64,000 nucleotides of DNA. It comes from Sphagnum compactum (lineage: Eukaryota; Bryophyta; Sphagnopsida; Sphagnales). The notes under the pieces were generated by a model, which saw nothing but the letters and a program-made list of their open reading frames with translations, was not told where the DNA came from and did not search any database. The stretch lies in contig OZ234496.1 of NCBI GenBank assembly GCA_965153455.1, forward strand, positions 9,819,863 to 9,883,862. The letters run 5' to 3'. The translations under genes were made by a program, and so were the position numbers. Positions 27,416-41,956 of the stretch are shown in pieces. Position 1 is the first letter of the stretch; each line of letters opens with the position of its first letter.

Positions 27416-27953
27416 TGGAGCCCAATTGTGAATAAGCCATTTTCTTGAGGGGATATATATTCATGAATATAAGGTGTACTCAACACATTTGGGGGGTGCT
27501 TTACTTAAGGGGAAAGCAGGGTATTCCACCTGCTAACCTTGGACATTTATACCCGCTAACCTTGAGCTCCACCCAAGGTCAGTGGGTGTGTAATGCCTTG
27601 CTGCCAAGGGCTTTCCCATGCATAATAAAAAGCACCTAGCTGTTGGTCCCTATATAAATTGGGCGGTCATAGGTCCTTATAATTGGGTTGCCATTTGTGG
27701 CATTTCTTTAGTTAGAAACTTGCATAACAAATTTCAAGCATTTCAAGCATAAGAACCTTTATGATTGGTTCTTCAAAAAATATTTTAATTTCAAAGAACT
27801 GCCATAACCATCAATTTTTTTAAAATTTTAATCAAAATTTTCCAAAAATGATGAATAATTTATTCCTTGATTGAAATTTATTCCTTATCTAGTTAGTTGT
27901 AGATACCAGTGTTGGGGGTGAGTACATTGATTTTCATATATCAATCAGGGAAG

Positions 27954-27993
<40 letters not shown>

Positions 27994-30530
27994 TTACTCT
28001 AAACTTTCAGTTTGGGTAAGGGTAAATGTATATATTACCCCTTTTCAAAAATTTACCATGCAAGTAGATGCGAGGTAGAAATGAAAATTCTCAAACATAT
28101 TTGAAAGGATTAGGAAGGGCATTTTTTGTTCCTTTTTTTTAGTAATAATACTTAACACATAATTTATATTTCTACGGGAGCAATACATGATATTTTGGTC
28201 CACCTCCACTAATACTTGATACAAGCTATCATGCATGCAATGGGTGGAAAGTAGAATGTCTTGTTAGAGAGAGAGAGGACCTAAGGAATAACAAGCTCAC
28301 CACTAGTCACACTTATAGCCTACTCCACTTGCTCTAGCATGTTGTGTAGGATGATCCACAATTTTCCATGTTTAGATTAAGGAAAGCTAGAGAAATTGGT
28401 TTGCATGTGTAGTAGAAGTAGTCAAACAACAATAAGATTCCAATTGAAAATATTAGGTGATCTTATTTTAGCTAGAATTGATATAACCACCTTTTACCCG
28501 TTGATCTTATACTCATGGATATATTAAAATGTATACCCTACTTCGTTACGAAGTGATTTTTACATACCCAACATTTATTGTGTCATGTTGATCATACATA
28601 TGTTATTACAGGTTAAAGCATTAAAAAAATTTCTAACCACGTAAGGGTGAGGTCATATCGGCTTTGCAAAACTATCAATCTAGGTAAGGGTAAAGGTATA
28701 TGACACACAATTAAAGTGTTCACATGGGTTAGGGATTAATGTTTTGTCATTTAACTCTATGTTTCATCAATATGCAAGGGCAAATATTATTTAGCCAATG
28801 GGTCATTATTGATGCGGCTATCAAATAGAGTTAGGCACATTTTTGGAGGTGGGTTAAAATTATCTTTGGAATCATGGATGGCAATTTGAAAAGGATTGGC
28901 TATTCCATCTAATGTCATCTAATGATGTCAATCAATGTCACCTAGAGCTCTTATCTTGTAGCCAACATTAATTCAAGTAGAGGAGTGAATGAAGGTGAAA
29001 TTCATAATTGCATAAATAATAATAATGTAAACTACACTATGTTGGAATTGGCTTTACAACATTGAGGATCTTGAATGACATAATGCATGTTGAATTGTCA
29101 TAATATTTTCATAGGCAGGGGTCAAGGAGATAGCAAAATTGTGTGCAAATACTTAACTTAACCAATTTAATTAATTCAATTAACTCTTTCATTCCAACAA
29201 CTATATTCAAATGTATTGCATTTCAATTCACTATAAGACAACTACGGATTCTATATGAGATTACATGAAATATCATACCAACAAATGTATATATGTTACC
29301 AAACATTCATTATTGAGTCTTGATATATCTAATTTAGTTTGCATTACACCAAATTCAAGTTACATGGTTACAATGCATCTGCCAAGTGTAAAAATCTATT
29401 GAAGATATTGAGATTTTTGTTTAGCAACATATTATTGAGTTTGTCTTGGGTTAGACATGTATTGAATTGTTTGCTTGTTACCAAAAATAATACTAATCTC
29501 ATACTTGTCTAAAAATGAATAAAATTGTCAATTGCATTGATAAACATAACACATGCCATTTTGGGGATATTCTTTATTTTGTGTTTAGTTTACATAAGAG
29601 TAGAGGTGAGCTTACATTGGGCCATCCTTTCATACTTTTGAAGTATCTTCAAAATGTACAAGGTTTAATTTATGCAAGTTGACAAATTTAATTCAATTTC
29701 AATTTACTTGTATGCCAAGACACTAGTGAAGGATCCCATTGTTGGTCATAAAAATCGTTGAATAAGATAATTTCAATTGTTTTGAGAAAGAAAATGTTAG
29801 TAAATAAATTAGCATGGATCCACAAATGTGTAACCCAAGGATGACAAAATGATCATGGGATTGTTTGATTTGAGTTAGCTTTGTTCTTGATGAACCTTAT
29901 TGGCAAGATAAACCAGGTCAGGTCTTGTGCCATAGGCTCAAGTATTTAAAACCTCATGTAAGGTCACCCACCCTAACACTATTTTGGTCAAAGTGGGTTT
30001 AATTTCAAAACTATTATGATTTGCAAAAAAGAATCACCTATCTTAATATATAGATATTAAGAGATTCTAAGACACAACTTTTCAAAAAAATCAATTGTGA
30101 GAAAATCACATCAAATTCAATAACTTTTTGTTTCATTGGTTTGAGAATTGTGAACCAACAAATGGGCACATTGCCTCATTGAGGGTTTTTCGACGATGCT
30201 AAAAGCTCAACAAGGGGCCCCATGGTTTGGGAGGGTTAAGACATGCTCACAAAACAAAACAAACACCTATCTTATAATACATAGGATGTGCTATGCACAA
30301 GGAAATTGTTTAAGCCCTTATCATATTGTGTGAAAGCCAACATTTTTTATGTTCCTTATTGAAGCTCTCATATTTGGAAGGTTAAACATAAATTCATTTG
30401 AGAAAGTCGTCTACAAATGCTAAGTTTGCAACAAGTAAATGAAAGTGGCAACAAGTTTTTCCCAACTTTCCGGAATGGTTTCCATAGAAGACTTCCATAT
30501 AAGTCCATTCAAGAAAATTGTCTTCAAATG
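27416..30530. other. gene-free intergenic DNA
   Basis: Contains a TA microsatellite at 27956-27992 and a TATATAAATT element near 27650 preceded by a less AT-rich 150-base stretch that could be an LTR promoter, though no second LTR was found. Otherwise nothing coding or structured could be supported. Confidence 0.4.
27956..27992. repeat. TA dinucleotide microsatellite
   Basis: An uninterrupted run of about 18 TA repeats. Confidence 0.95.
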
Positions 30531-30580
30531 GCAAGTTTGCTGCAAGTTTGCTGCAAGTTTGCTGCAAGTTTGCTGCAAGT
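30531..30580. repeat. 11-bp minisatellite, about 4.5 units
   Basis: Near-perfect copies of GCAAGTTTGCT in tandem. The array lies in non-coding DNA. Confidence 0.9.
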
Positions 30581-31841
30581 AATACGAGTTTTACCTACAA
30601 GGTAGAAAAGATCCGTAAGAAGTCACTTTTGATTTTTGAAGATGCATGCTCAATGATTAATGCTACTTTTTTCCGTTGTGGAGCTTGAAGGCTAGCCAAA
30701 GCTTCCTTCTATATTTCTCACTACTTATTGGAACTAATATAGTGCAATATGGCAGATTTTATTTTGTTTTGCGTGACTTGTGGCCAAAACTGATGTCATT
30801 TCTGAAGATTTCATGTGGGAGCTTGACCCTCAAGCCTAGGAGCTGTGCATCCTTGATATTAGTGTTCTTTTTCATGCACGTACATTAAATTTGACATTGA
30901 GCTTGAAGTTTGGTTGGAGTTCACATTAGCTTGGATTGGTTTTTTATTAAAATTCCTTTCCCCCTATCTCAAGCTTTCTGGTATCATACATTCAAAGCAT
31001 AATAGTTCATCTTTTGGAAATCATGGCAATTGTTGAAATTCAACATCTACTCCCATCCACCCTGCTTCAACTTAGGACTGAAAAACTGCAAAATCACCTT
31101 CAAGAAATCTCACTCATCAAAACTTATCAGGGCTTTCCAATTTCCATACAAAAAATAGTACATTTATGGAATTTCATTTGACAAAACTGTTTGATATTGA
31201 ATAGCTCTTGGACCATTGGCCAGACTAAACATTATGAAACCACTTCAGTGTGCCCCTACAGCATATATCGAAACTTCATGTCAAGCACATCAAGCAAACT
31301 ACCTTTGTGTTTTGATAGATGACAATAATCAAGCAAAGCTGGCAATAATATGATCACTAAAAGCATCTCCAGCAGTGCTCAGTATGTGATTGAAAAAACA
31401 TTTGTTACATCCAAGTTTAGTGACTTTTCTCCAACTCCACCAATAAAACTGAAACTGGGAGTTCAAATAGGTGGGAGACTACTAATAGCAACCCACCTGG
31501 ACCAATCAAAGTATCTAGCCAATCACAAACAGGGAGCAGCCAATGAATATGATTTCACTGTGTTTCTTAAGACTGTTCTAAGGCTCTTCAAGGGCTCTGA
31601 AAGATGTTCATTTTGTCAGGGTCTCAGCAGTCTTCCAGTGAATTCCCTGGGTTTGACTGCAATCCCTCATCCAAGATTGCCAGGGCAGGGCCACATACTG
31701 AATGTTGGTGGAGGTGCACTTAGGGTGGGTAGTTAAGAATGAAACTCTACGTCACCACTTCAAAAGCCCTTCAAAAACTATTAAAAAATTAGGTTACTAA
31801 CTTTCTTACAACTTGTTGTGGTTTAGGCCACACAAGCATTC
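30581..31841. other. intergenic, nothing recognised
   Basis: Less AT-rich than the desert to the left. A 128-codon plus-strand frame at 31350-31736 contains no recognisable domain and was not accepted as a gene. Confidence 0.4.
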
Positions 31842-31974
31842 CAGTTGTCAAATCTTTTCCCAATTTTAGTCAGAGTTTTTGTTCTCGACAATGCAAGACT
31901 CAATGAAATCTGCTAAGTCTTGCATTGTCAAGAACAAAAACTCCCACTAAAGTTGCAGAAAGATTTGACAACTG
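31842..31974. repeat. foldback element: 59-bp inverted repeat with 15-nt loop
   Basis: Left arm 31842-31900 and right arm 31916-31974 are reverse complements at 52 of 59 positions with no gaps. The loop is 31901-31915. A transcript from either strand would form a long, almost unbroken hairpin. It could be a MITE-like foldback or a young small-RNA hairpin locus. Related words (TCTGCTAAGT and its complement) recur nearby at about 31980 and 32052, so the inverted structure may be compound. Confidence 0.85.
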
Positions 31975-32831
31975 AAACCTGTCTGCTAAGTACATTGCAT
32001 TGTCAAAAACATTGTGAGACATCTGCCGTGTCACACATCTGCAAACCGTTCATACTTAGCAGACTTCATTGGCATGTCAGGAAAATTTCTGTGAATGCTA
32101 TTCTACAACACCCACAATCAGGGCCCAAGAGGGGAAGCCCATACCTCTTACTGCAAGAAATGGACTTGCCACAAGGAAAAGGCTCCACCTCATCAGCCTG
32201 CAAGGAAGTGCACAAAGTCACAAAGCCAGTTCATTAGCAACTAAACCTCCAAAGACAAAGCATGCATCCTACTAACCTACTCATTCTTTAAGAGCAACCA
32301 TGCACTCATTACAAGGGTACAAACAACAGGGGATGTAAAGGGATCAGCTAGATTGCACCACACAAGTATCAAAAATACCTCAAACATTGACATGCAACAT
32401 TGTCACTCTGCATCACACAAAACAGGAGACCACACAAAGATAACCTGAGTCACAGCACTGAATAATATTGCTTGGGTGCAAATGTAATTGCATTGTAGGT
32501 TCTCCTAAGTCTTGCAGACAACTCTATGACAAAGATCTTCATGTTCATCAACTTCATCTCTGCTTCACATATTGAGCGCTATTATACACCCGGCCAAGTG
32601 AGAGCCGACCAGCCAATCTAACAGCCTACCAGGGATGTGGCATGAGTCATGTCTACCAGAGGGAAAAGGAATCATGAGCAAAACTGAGCACACAGCCCAC
32701 ACATTTGAGGAATATGTGAAACCCAACAAAATTTAAGCAGTTTCTTGTCACCTAAGCTTAATGCAAGCTCTCAAAAACCTATCACTGTTTGAGGGTTGAC
32801 TCTTTACTCTATTTGTTTTAGCAACACATCT
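31975..32831. other. 3' flank of the helicase gene
   Basis: Intergenic and probable 3' UTR sequence of the minus-strand helicase. A secondary 12-bp inverted repeat (GTCTGCTAAGTA near 31980 and its complement near 32053) is present. Short plus-strand open frames have no recognisable domain. No clear polyadenylation signal was identified. Confidence 0.4.
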
Positions 32832-36082
<3,251 letters not shown>

Positions 36083-37130
36083 ATCTCTGCTCTGTCCCTC
36101 CTTATGTTGTTCTATCTCTCTCTCTCTCTCTCTGTGGATCGTGTTTCCCACTGCTGATTCACTGAAATCCACTCTTCTTTCTCGTAAGATAAAAGACACC
36201 CTTTACTTGACAGATCCTGCACCATGATCATAAAAAGAGCAACTGTGGCAGACCATCCAGAAACACATCCTGATACAATTTGCACTTGACAATCCTAACA
36301 ACAAACTGTCCCCACTCAGCCACAATTTTTTCGCTCAAAGTATCATATCCACCTGAACTCTACACTCAGAAGCTCCTCTGTGTCTTGCATCCAGCGAGTG
36401 AGTGAGTGCGTAGCAAAAGTTGCTTCCCATCCTCCCCAGAGCCTTAGTTCCATTTTCTTCACTCTTTCCTTTCTTTCAAGTCAAACACAGATTCAACAAC
36501 AACATACCTTACTTGCTTTGCCAGTTCAAAACCAAGCCTCTGGAACTTGCTTTGCTTTCCACAAGTTCTTCTTCCCTCCTAAAAATCACCTCCTCGACTT
36601 CTTCTTTCTGCAACACCACCCAAAAAACCCCAAAGAAAGAAACACAACCCTCCAGCAGCATCAACATCCAAGACTCATCAGACCTAGCGAAAACAAATTG
36701 CCGAAAACAAACAAAAGCTTGACAAAGGAACGAACGATCGGCGAGAGAACAAAGCTCAGAAACAGACAGACATGGGGGGACTCCTACACACTTTAGTTCT
36801 CCGCCCTCACCACACAAGCGCCACTAGAGAAATCGAAGGCAGACGGCGACGCAACTGTTCCTGCTCATCTCCAAACTCGTAGAATCCTCTAACCCTGATG
36901 ACAAAGGCTACCGCCGCAAACACAACAGACCGAAGACGAGAACAGAGCAGAGCTACTTACCTTCTCTTGCTCGTGCGGCGCTGCTCCTCGTCCTCGTGTG
37001 CGAATTTCTTTTTGTCTGTGTTTTGCTTTCTGCGCTTCCTCGCGCGCTCGTTTCCTTCTCGTTCGCGCGTACGCACGCACGCAAGCAGGCAAACGCGGCC
37101 TGCCTCCCGCCCCACTCGCAAACCCTAACG
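36083..37130 (-). promoter_or_regulatory. 5' UTR, leader intron and promoter of the helicase gene
   Basis: A strong donor (AAG|GTAAGT) at 36960 and an acceptor (GGTGCAG) ending at 36217 predict a 744-base intron in the 5' UTR, leaving untranslated exons at 36083-36216 and upstream of 36961. A CT microsatellite (36114-36132) sits just before the start codon. A telo-box (AAACCCTAA on plus) at 37120-37128 lies near the probable transcription start, followed upstream by CCTACCTA-rich DNA. The in-frame codon at 36197-36199 is GTG, not ATG, which supports the ATG at 36082. The splice prediction is by consensus only. Confidence 0.55.
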
Positions 37131-37840
37131 CGGACCTACCTACCTCACAGCTACTGACCTACCAACAAAGCTAGGTACTTTCCTACCTCCTACCTACTAC
37201 AGCGCGTTCTACAAAGGGGCCATTTTCACACACACACTCCCCGAAAAACAAGGATATTCGAATAGCCTGGGCTATCGCCAAAATTCAAGGCTGGCCAATT
37301 AGAGCTAGACAACATGGCCGGGACAAGGCCAATCAATATCTTGGATGAGTCCCCCAGTGATTTTTTTTATTTTTTTGGGGGTGCGAAATTTGGTTGTTTT
37401 TTCCGAACTGAAAAAAGGGATTGAATTTTTCATGAAAAAAAAGCGCCAAAATTCGCCACACATGTTTTCAGGAAAAAAAAGAAAAAAAATCCAAATCTCC
37501 ATATTTAATATAATAGATTCCAATATGTAACCAATTTTATAGAAATTAGAACCTTATATTTATTTTTTTATGTCTGGTTTATAGCCAAAAAAATTTGGCT
37601 AAATTGCAACAACCCGTGTCGGGTGGTGCTCATTCGGTGTTGTGAACTGGGCCTTTCGAATTTGGAAGTTCCTTTTCCGGATATTTTCTGGGAAAAATTT
37701 GGGGTGTTTCTCTACACAGGTGAAGGGTCTAGTATTAGACCCCCACCCTTTTCCAGAGTCCTCGGATGCCAAAATATTAAAAAAAACCGGAATTGGCAGT
37801 TCTTTATAAATTCAAATAACCGCACAACACTGGTTGCGAC
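37131..37840. mobile_element. hAT-like dispersed repeat, one end at about 37812-37836
   Basis: The minus strand reads CCAGTGTTGTGCGGTTATTT from 37835. Nearly the same sequence occurs at 45478-45502 (same orientation), and related forms at about 49802 (opposite orientation) and 57920. Ends beginning CAGTG are typical of hAT-superfamily terminal inverted repeats. No transposase was seen and the opposite end was not fixed, so the class is an inference. Confidence 0.4.
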
Positions 37841-37849
37841 TGGTGACTT

Positions 37850-37905
37850 TGGGCCAGAGTGAACCAGCAGCCACCAATGCACCAGTTGGCCGTTCTGTCC
37901 ACTGG
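37850..37905. repeat. dispersed repeat, inverted copy at about 44888-44945
   Basis: A 32-base core (starting GAGTGAACCAGCAGCC) is repeated exactly, in inverted orientation, near 44900-44935. The two copies bracket the zinc-finger pseudogene region 7 kb apart and lie next to hAT-like ends, so they may belong to the same element family. Confidence 0.7.
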
Positions 37906-38159
37906 ATGCCTTGCATTTTTTCATTCGGCGCCGGATGGGGTTCATGACAGTCCATTTCTTTTTGCTGCCGACCATTGATTTTATTTTTTTGGTTCTTGGT
38001 CGTTTTTCCCTGGACCTGACCTCACACATAGCTACCTTGCTCACTTTTCTACTCTGCTCACTTTTTTATCTTCATAAGTATTGCACCAACCTTTGTACCT
38101 TATTTATTATCCCCTACTGACACAGCTACCCTAATAACTAGTTATCCTATTGACCTAGC

Positions 38160-38226
38160 TACTGTACTAACCACCTACCCTACTAACCTAGCTACCCTAT
38201 TAATTACATACCCTACTAACTTAACC
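38160..38226. repeat. 67-bp direct repeat flanking an array, left copy
   Basis: Begins TACTGTACTAACCACC and ends CTAACTTAACC. It is repeated with about three differences at 38591-38657. Between the two lies only the 79-bp tandem array. Confidence 0.85.
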
Positions 38227-38590
38227 TTACCCTGAATGCAATACCTGCATTTTGGGCCATTTCGAAAGTATGCATGTGGGGTTTCAACATCTTTATACGA
38301 AGATCCTACCCTAATTGCAATACCTGCATTTTGGGCCATTTCGAAAGGATGCATGTGAGGTTTAAGCATCTTTATACGAAAATCCTACCCTAAATGGAAT
38401 ATCTACATTTTGGGCCATTTCGAAAGTATGCATGTGAAGTTTAAGCATCTTTATACGAAGATCCTACCCTAAATGCAATACCTGCATTTTGGGCCATTTC
38501 GAAAGTACGCATGTGGGGTTTCAACATCTTTATACGAAGATCCTACCCTAAATGCAATACTTGCATTTTGGGTCACACCACTAACCAAGT
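38227..38590. repeat. 79-bp tandem array, about 4.5 units
   Basis: GCAATACCTGCAT or a one- to two-base variant recurs at 38238, 38317, 38396, 38475 and 38553, giving a period of 78-79. Each unit also has CATTTTGGGCCATTTCGAAAG and CATCTTTATACGAAGATCC segments. Three further units of the same family lie at 39720-39920. Confidence 0.9.
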
Positions 38591-38657
38591 TACTGTACTA
38601 ACCACCTACCCTACTAACCTAGTTACTCTATTAATTACATACCCTACTAACTTAACC
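38591..38657. repeat. 67-bp direct repeat flanking an array, right copy
   Basis: Near-identical to 38160-38226. The arrangement of direct repeat, tandem array, direct repeat suggests insertion or expansion of the array inside a CCTACC-rich segment. Confidence 0.85.
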
Positions 38658-39440
38658 ATTAGGTTTAGGGTTGAGACACATAAATTAATTGATAAGTTTT
38701 TCATAAATGTATAGTAATTGATTTAAAGTAGGCTAAACTTGGGGGGAAAATTTTAGGGTTTACACATATGTGAAGTAATACAATTGCATTTTATACCTTC
38801 TTAAAAAAAAGTGGAAAAATTAGGTTGGAAAAATCACACAAAGGTAAAAGACATATATTCTTTTTTGGTTTGTACGAAATTTATTTGATTATTTTTAAAG
38901 ATTAACGTATTTTCTTTCAATTAATAAATATTTATAATTTAAAACCTTTGATTTTGGTTTCTAAATTTTTTCCTATGTTCTTTTAAATTTTTTTATTTTG
39001 CATTATATGATTTGTATAGTTTGTATAGTTTTTTGGGTTTAGGGCATATATCACTAAATCTTTTTTTTGTTAGGGTTTGTATAGTTAGGGTTGTAATAAG
39101 GCTTATGGCAAAATATCATTTGGATTTGTAGGGTTATGCTTTATGATTTAATGTATAGGAATTTGGTTCATATATTTGAAAACTAATATTTTACTTTAAT
39201 AAATGTCTCAATTACTAATCAAGATTGTTGCCATTGGCACTAAAATTTTTGTTTTAGAATCAATTTTGTATGGAGGAAACCATAGCCCAAATTCTTTGAA
39301 CATCATGTATTCAACACACACATGAAGTCTAATATGGCACAAAGCTTATTGTTGTTTCCAAGTAATAAACACAAAAAGTGTGAAATGTAAAAACACATGG
39401 ATAATGATAATATTAGTGTTAAATGCAGGTATTATAATTA

Positions 39441-39580
39441 GGCCCCAAAATCCCAGTTGGTAAAAATAAATACAAGTGCAAGTAATACCCCAAAATTCCA
39501 GTTGGTAAAGGTAAGTACGGGTGTAAGTATTGCAACGAAACCCCAAAATTCCAGTTGGTAGAGGTAAGTATAAGTTTGGG
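39441..39580. repeat. ~55-bp tandem repeat, three units
   Basis: The words CCCCAAAATTCCAGTTGGTA and GGTAAGTA recur three times with a 50-56-base period. Each unit also carries a diverged AAGTATTGCA or TAATACC word, linking it to the motif family of this region. Confidence 0.75.
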
Positions 39581-39719
39581 TATTTCAAGTTGAAATGAAA
39601 AAACAAGCCTAAATGCAATACCCACATTTCCAAAAAACACATCTAAATGGTTTGGATACCTTTAAGTGAAGACCTAGCCCTAAACACAATATGCACATGC
39701 AAAATCACTTTGAAATAAC

Positions 39720-39925
39720 CCAACCCTAAATGCAATACCTGCAATTTGGGCCACTTCGAAAGGACGCATGTAGGGTTTAAGCTTCTTTATATGAAGATCC
39801 TACCCTAAATGCAATACCTGCATTTTGGGTCACACCAAAAATACGCATGTGGGGGTTAAGCCTTCTTTAAATGAAGATCCTACCCTAAATGTAATACCTA
39901 CATTTTGGGTCACTCTAAAATAATT
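39720..39925. repeat. 79-bp repeat family, second array, three units
   Basis: GCAATACCTGCAA, GCAATACCTGCAT and GTAATACCTACAT at about 39732, 39811 and 39891, with the ATGAAGATCCTACCCTAAAT spacer of the array at 38227-38590. Confidence 0.85.
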
Positions 39926-40539
39926 AGTTAATTTCAAATTAATAGGCTAACAAATGTGTGTATAGAGGTTAGGGTTGTTGATTAGGAGTTCCATGATTCT
40001 TACTTTGTTTCATGAATTTTGAAAAGAGGTTGTATTATTTGTGGAACAAATAATACAATGACAATTATGATCAAGCTTATCTTGGTGTAGGAATTTTTCA
40101 TGAAAAAACTGAACTTACAATCTATAACATGGAATAATTATCTTAAATAGTGATTTCAATAACTTATTAAAACAAAAATATACTTAAGTTAATTAATCAA
40201 ATATCAAATTAATCAATCTGATTTTTAGATCCAACTTTTTATTATCCAAGTAAATAAAGTTAAGCCAAATGATTAGTTAATTATTTCAAATAAATAAATG
40301 ATTATCTAATTCTTGATAATTATTCATCTAAATTATCTGAAATAATGGTCTATTAATTATTTAATTATATGACAAAATTTCTTATAATACATTAATTATC
40401 AGAAATATTTTATATTAAATTGGGGGGAAATTTTTGGGTTTAGACATATGTGAAACAATACAATCTCATTCTATATTTTCTTCAAAGAGATTGGGAAAAT
40501 TAGGTTGGAGTTATCACACAAAGGTAAGAAACAAACCTT

Positions 40540-41200
40540 ATGTGAAAACCTAGCCCTGAATGCAATACAAAGTTTGTTGAGATCAAAAAATAAAAAGTTC
40601 AAGCTTAAAATTTCTTCAAAGATGTTCATTTTTTCTTCCCCCCTTTTAAAGTTGTATACTGATTTCAAAAAACATAAATATAAAGTCTCTAATTAATAAG
40701 ATTTTAAACTATGTTAAAAAAAAAATCAAAGCACATAAATTTCTACTTTTTCTTTCATGTTTCACATAATAATAAAAATGATCTCTCCCACATATTAATC
40801 CTATGTTTGATTGAAATATTATTATATACTTTTCTGATATATAGTAAATAAATTCTTGGTTAAAATAATCATATAGTGGGTCAAAATTATACGAAACCTT
40901 AACCCTAAATGCAATAGCCATATTCAAGTTCATTTCAAAATAACCCATAGGTGAATAAGGTAAAACCTACAATGAAAGGGCAACCTTAAATGTAATACCC
41001 ACATGTAAGGTCGCTTTGAAATACCCAATATGTAGTTTGGGTGCGCCTTTGAATGAAGACCAAGGCCTAGATGCAATACTTACATGCAAGTTCATACTGA
41101 AATAATCCATAGGTGATTGAGGCAAACCTTATGTGAAGACCCTAAACCTTAAATGCAATACTCGCATGTAACGTCATTTCAAAATAACAAATAAGTGCTC
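40540..41200. repeat. scattered diverged units of the GGTATTGCA motif family
   Basis: Diverged TGCAATAC(C/T)(C/T)(A/G)CAT words occur near 40560, 40910, 40991, 41073 and 41150, the last four about 75-82 bases apart, usually preceded by CCTAAAT or CCTTAAAT. This appears to be a degraded array of the 79-bp family. Confidence 0.5.
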
Positions 41201-41286
41201 TGGGTACCCAAAATATGTCTTTTTATATACCTAAAATAATTATTATTCTAAATTAATTTTATGATAAAATGTAAGTTTTGCAATGA

Positions 41287-41560
41287 ATGAAAAAAACCAG
41301 CAACTATTATGGGACCTATATGCGGGTATTGCAAGAGATGCCAAAAAAAAAACCAGCGGCTATTATGGAAACTATATGCGGGTATTGCAAGGAATGTTAT
41401 AAAAACCTAGCGAATACCATGGACCGATATGCGGGTATTGCAACGAATGAAGAATGTCAGCAACTATTTGTGGCCCATATGCGGGTATTGCAAGAGATGC
41501 CAAAAAAACCAGCGGCTATTATGGGACTTATATGCGGGTATTGCATATTTCAAAATCTCC
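41287..41560. repeat. ~53-bp tandem repeat carrying ATGCGGGTATTGCA
   Basis: ATGCGGGTATTGCA occurs five times, near 41320, 41376, 41430, 41480 and 41531, with alternating CCAGCGGCTATTATGG and AAGAGATGCCAAAAAA segments. The plus strand is open for 118 codons through the array, but the peptide is merely the repeat translated. It is the complement of the TGCAATACCYGCAT word of the neighbouring 79-bp arrays. Confidence 0.8.
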
Positions 41561-41956
41561 TTATGGAATTTATAATAGAAAATGATGTAGGTATTATATG
41601 TTTAAAATGTGTGTATTGTCTTAAAACTCTTCAGGTGATGTGAGTCCTATTATATTAGATGTAAGTATTGCACAATGTTCATTTTGATCTTTGGTTTGAT
41701 TCTTACATCTCAAGTACTAAGAAAATTATGACAAAGAAGACATATGCTTAACCATATACCCATAAAACAAGTGTGAGTAGAAGATACTATTATATTGATA
41801 AAAGATGTACAAAAATGGGTGCATGAAAAATTACTAAAAAACCCAATGAAAAAAAACATTGGTTTTCTATAACATATCAAAGGATCGAAATTCAAAATTG
41901 GGTAGTCCAAAAAATAAAAGGGCTACAAAACCTAACTAACTATATAGAGTGAAACC

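Noticed and set aside
26980-27486. 168-codon minus-strand frame rich in Lys, Glu, Asn and His
   Set aside because: It lies in an irregular minisatellite and equally long frames occur on the opposite strand; no start context or domain.
31350-31736. 128-codon plus-strand frame as a small gene
   Set aside because: No domain, no promoter change, and it lies between repeat-rich DNA and the helicase 3' flank.
36083-36199. Longer N-terminus for the DDX3 helicase
   Set aside because: The first codon of that frame at 36199 is GTG; the first ATG is at 36082 and fits the family's short N-terminus. The extra codons come from the CT-repeat leader.
38227-39925. CRISPR-like array of regular repeats
   Set aside because: The spacers are not unique; whole 79-bp units repeat, and this is plant nuclear DNA.
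41287-41643. 118-codon plus-strand frame with repeated MRVLQEMPKKPAA and GYC peptides
   Set aside because: It is the direct translation of the ~53-bp tandem repeat; no start context or splice support.
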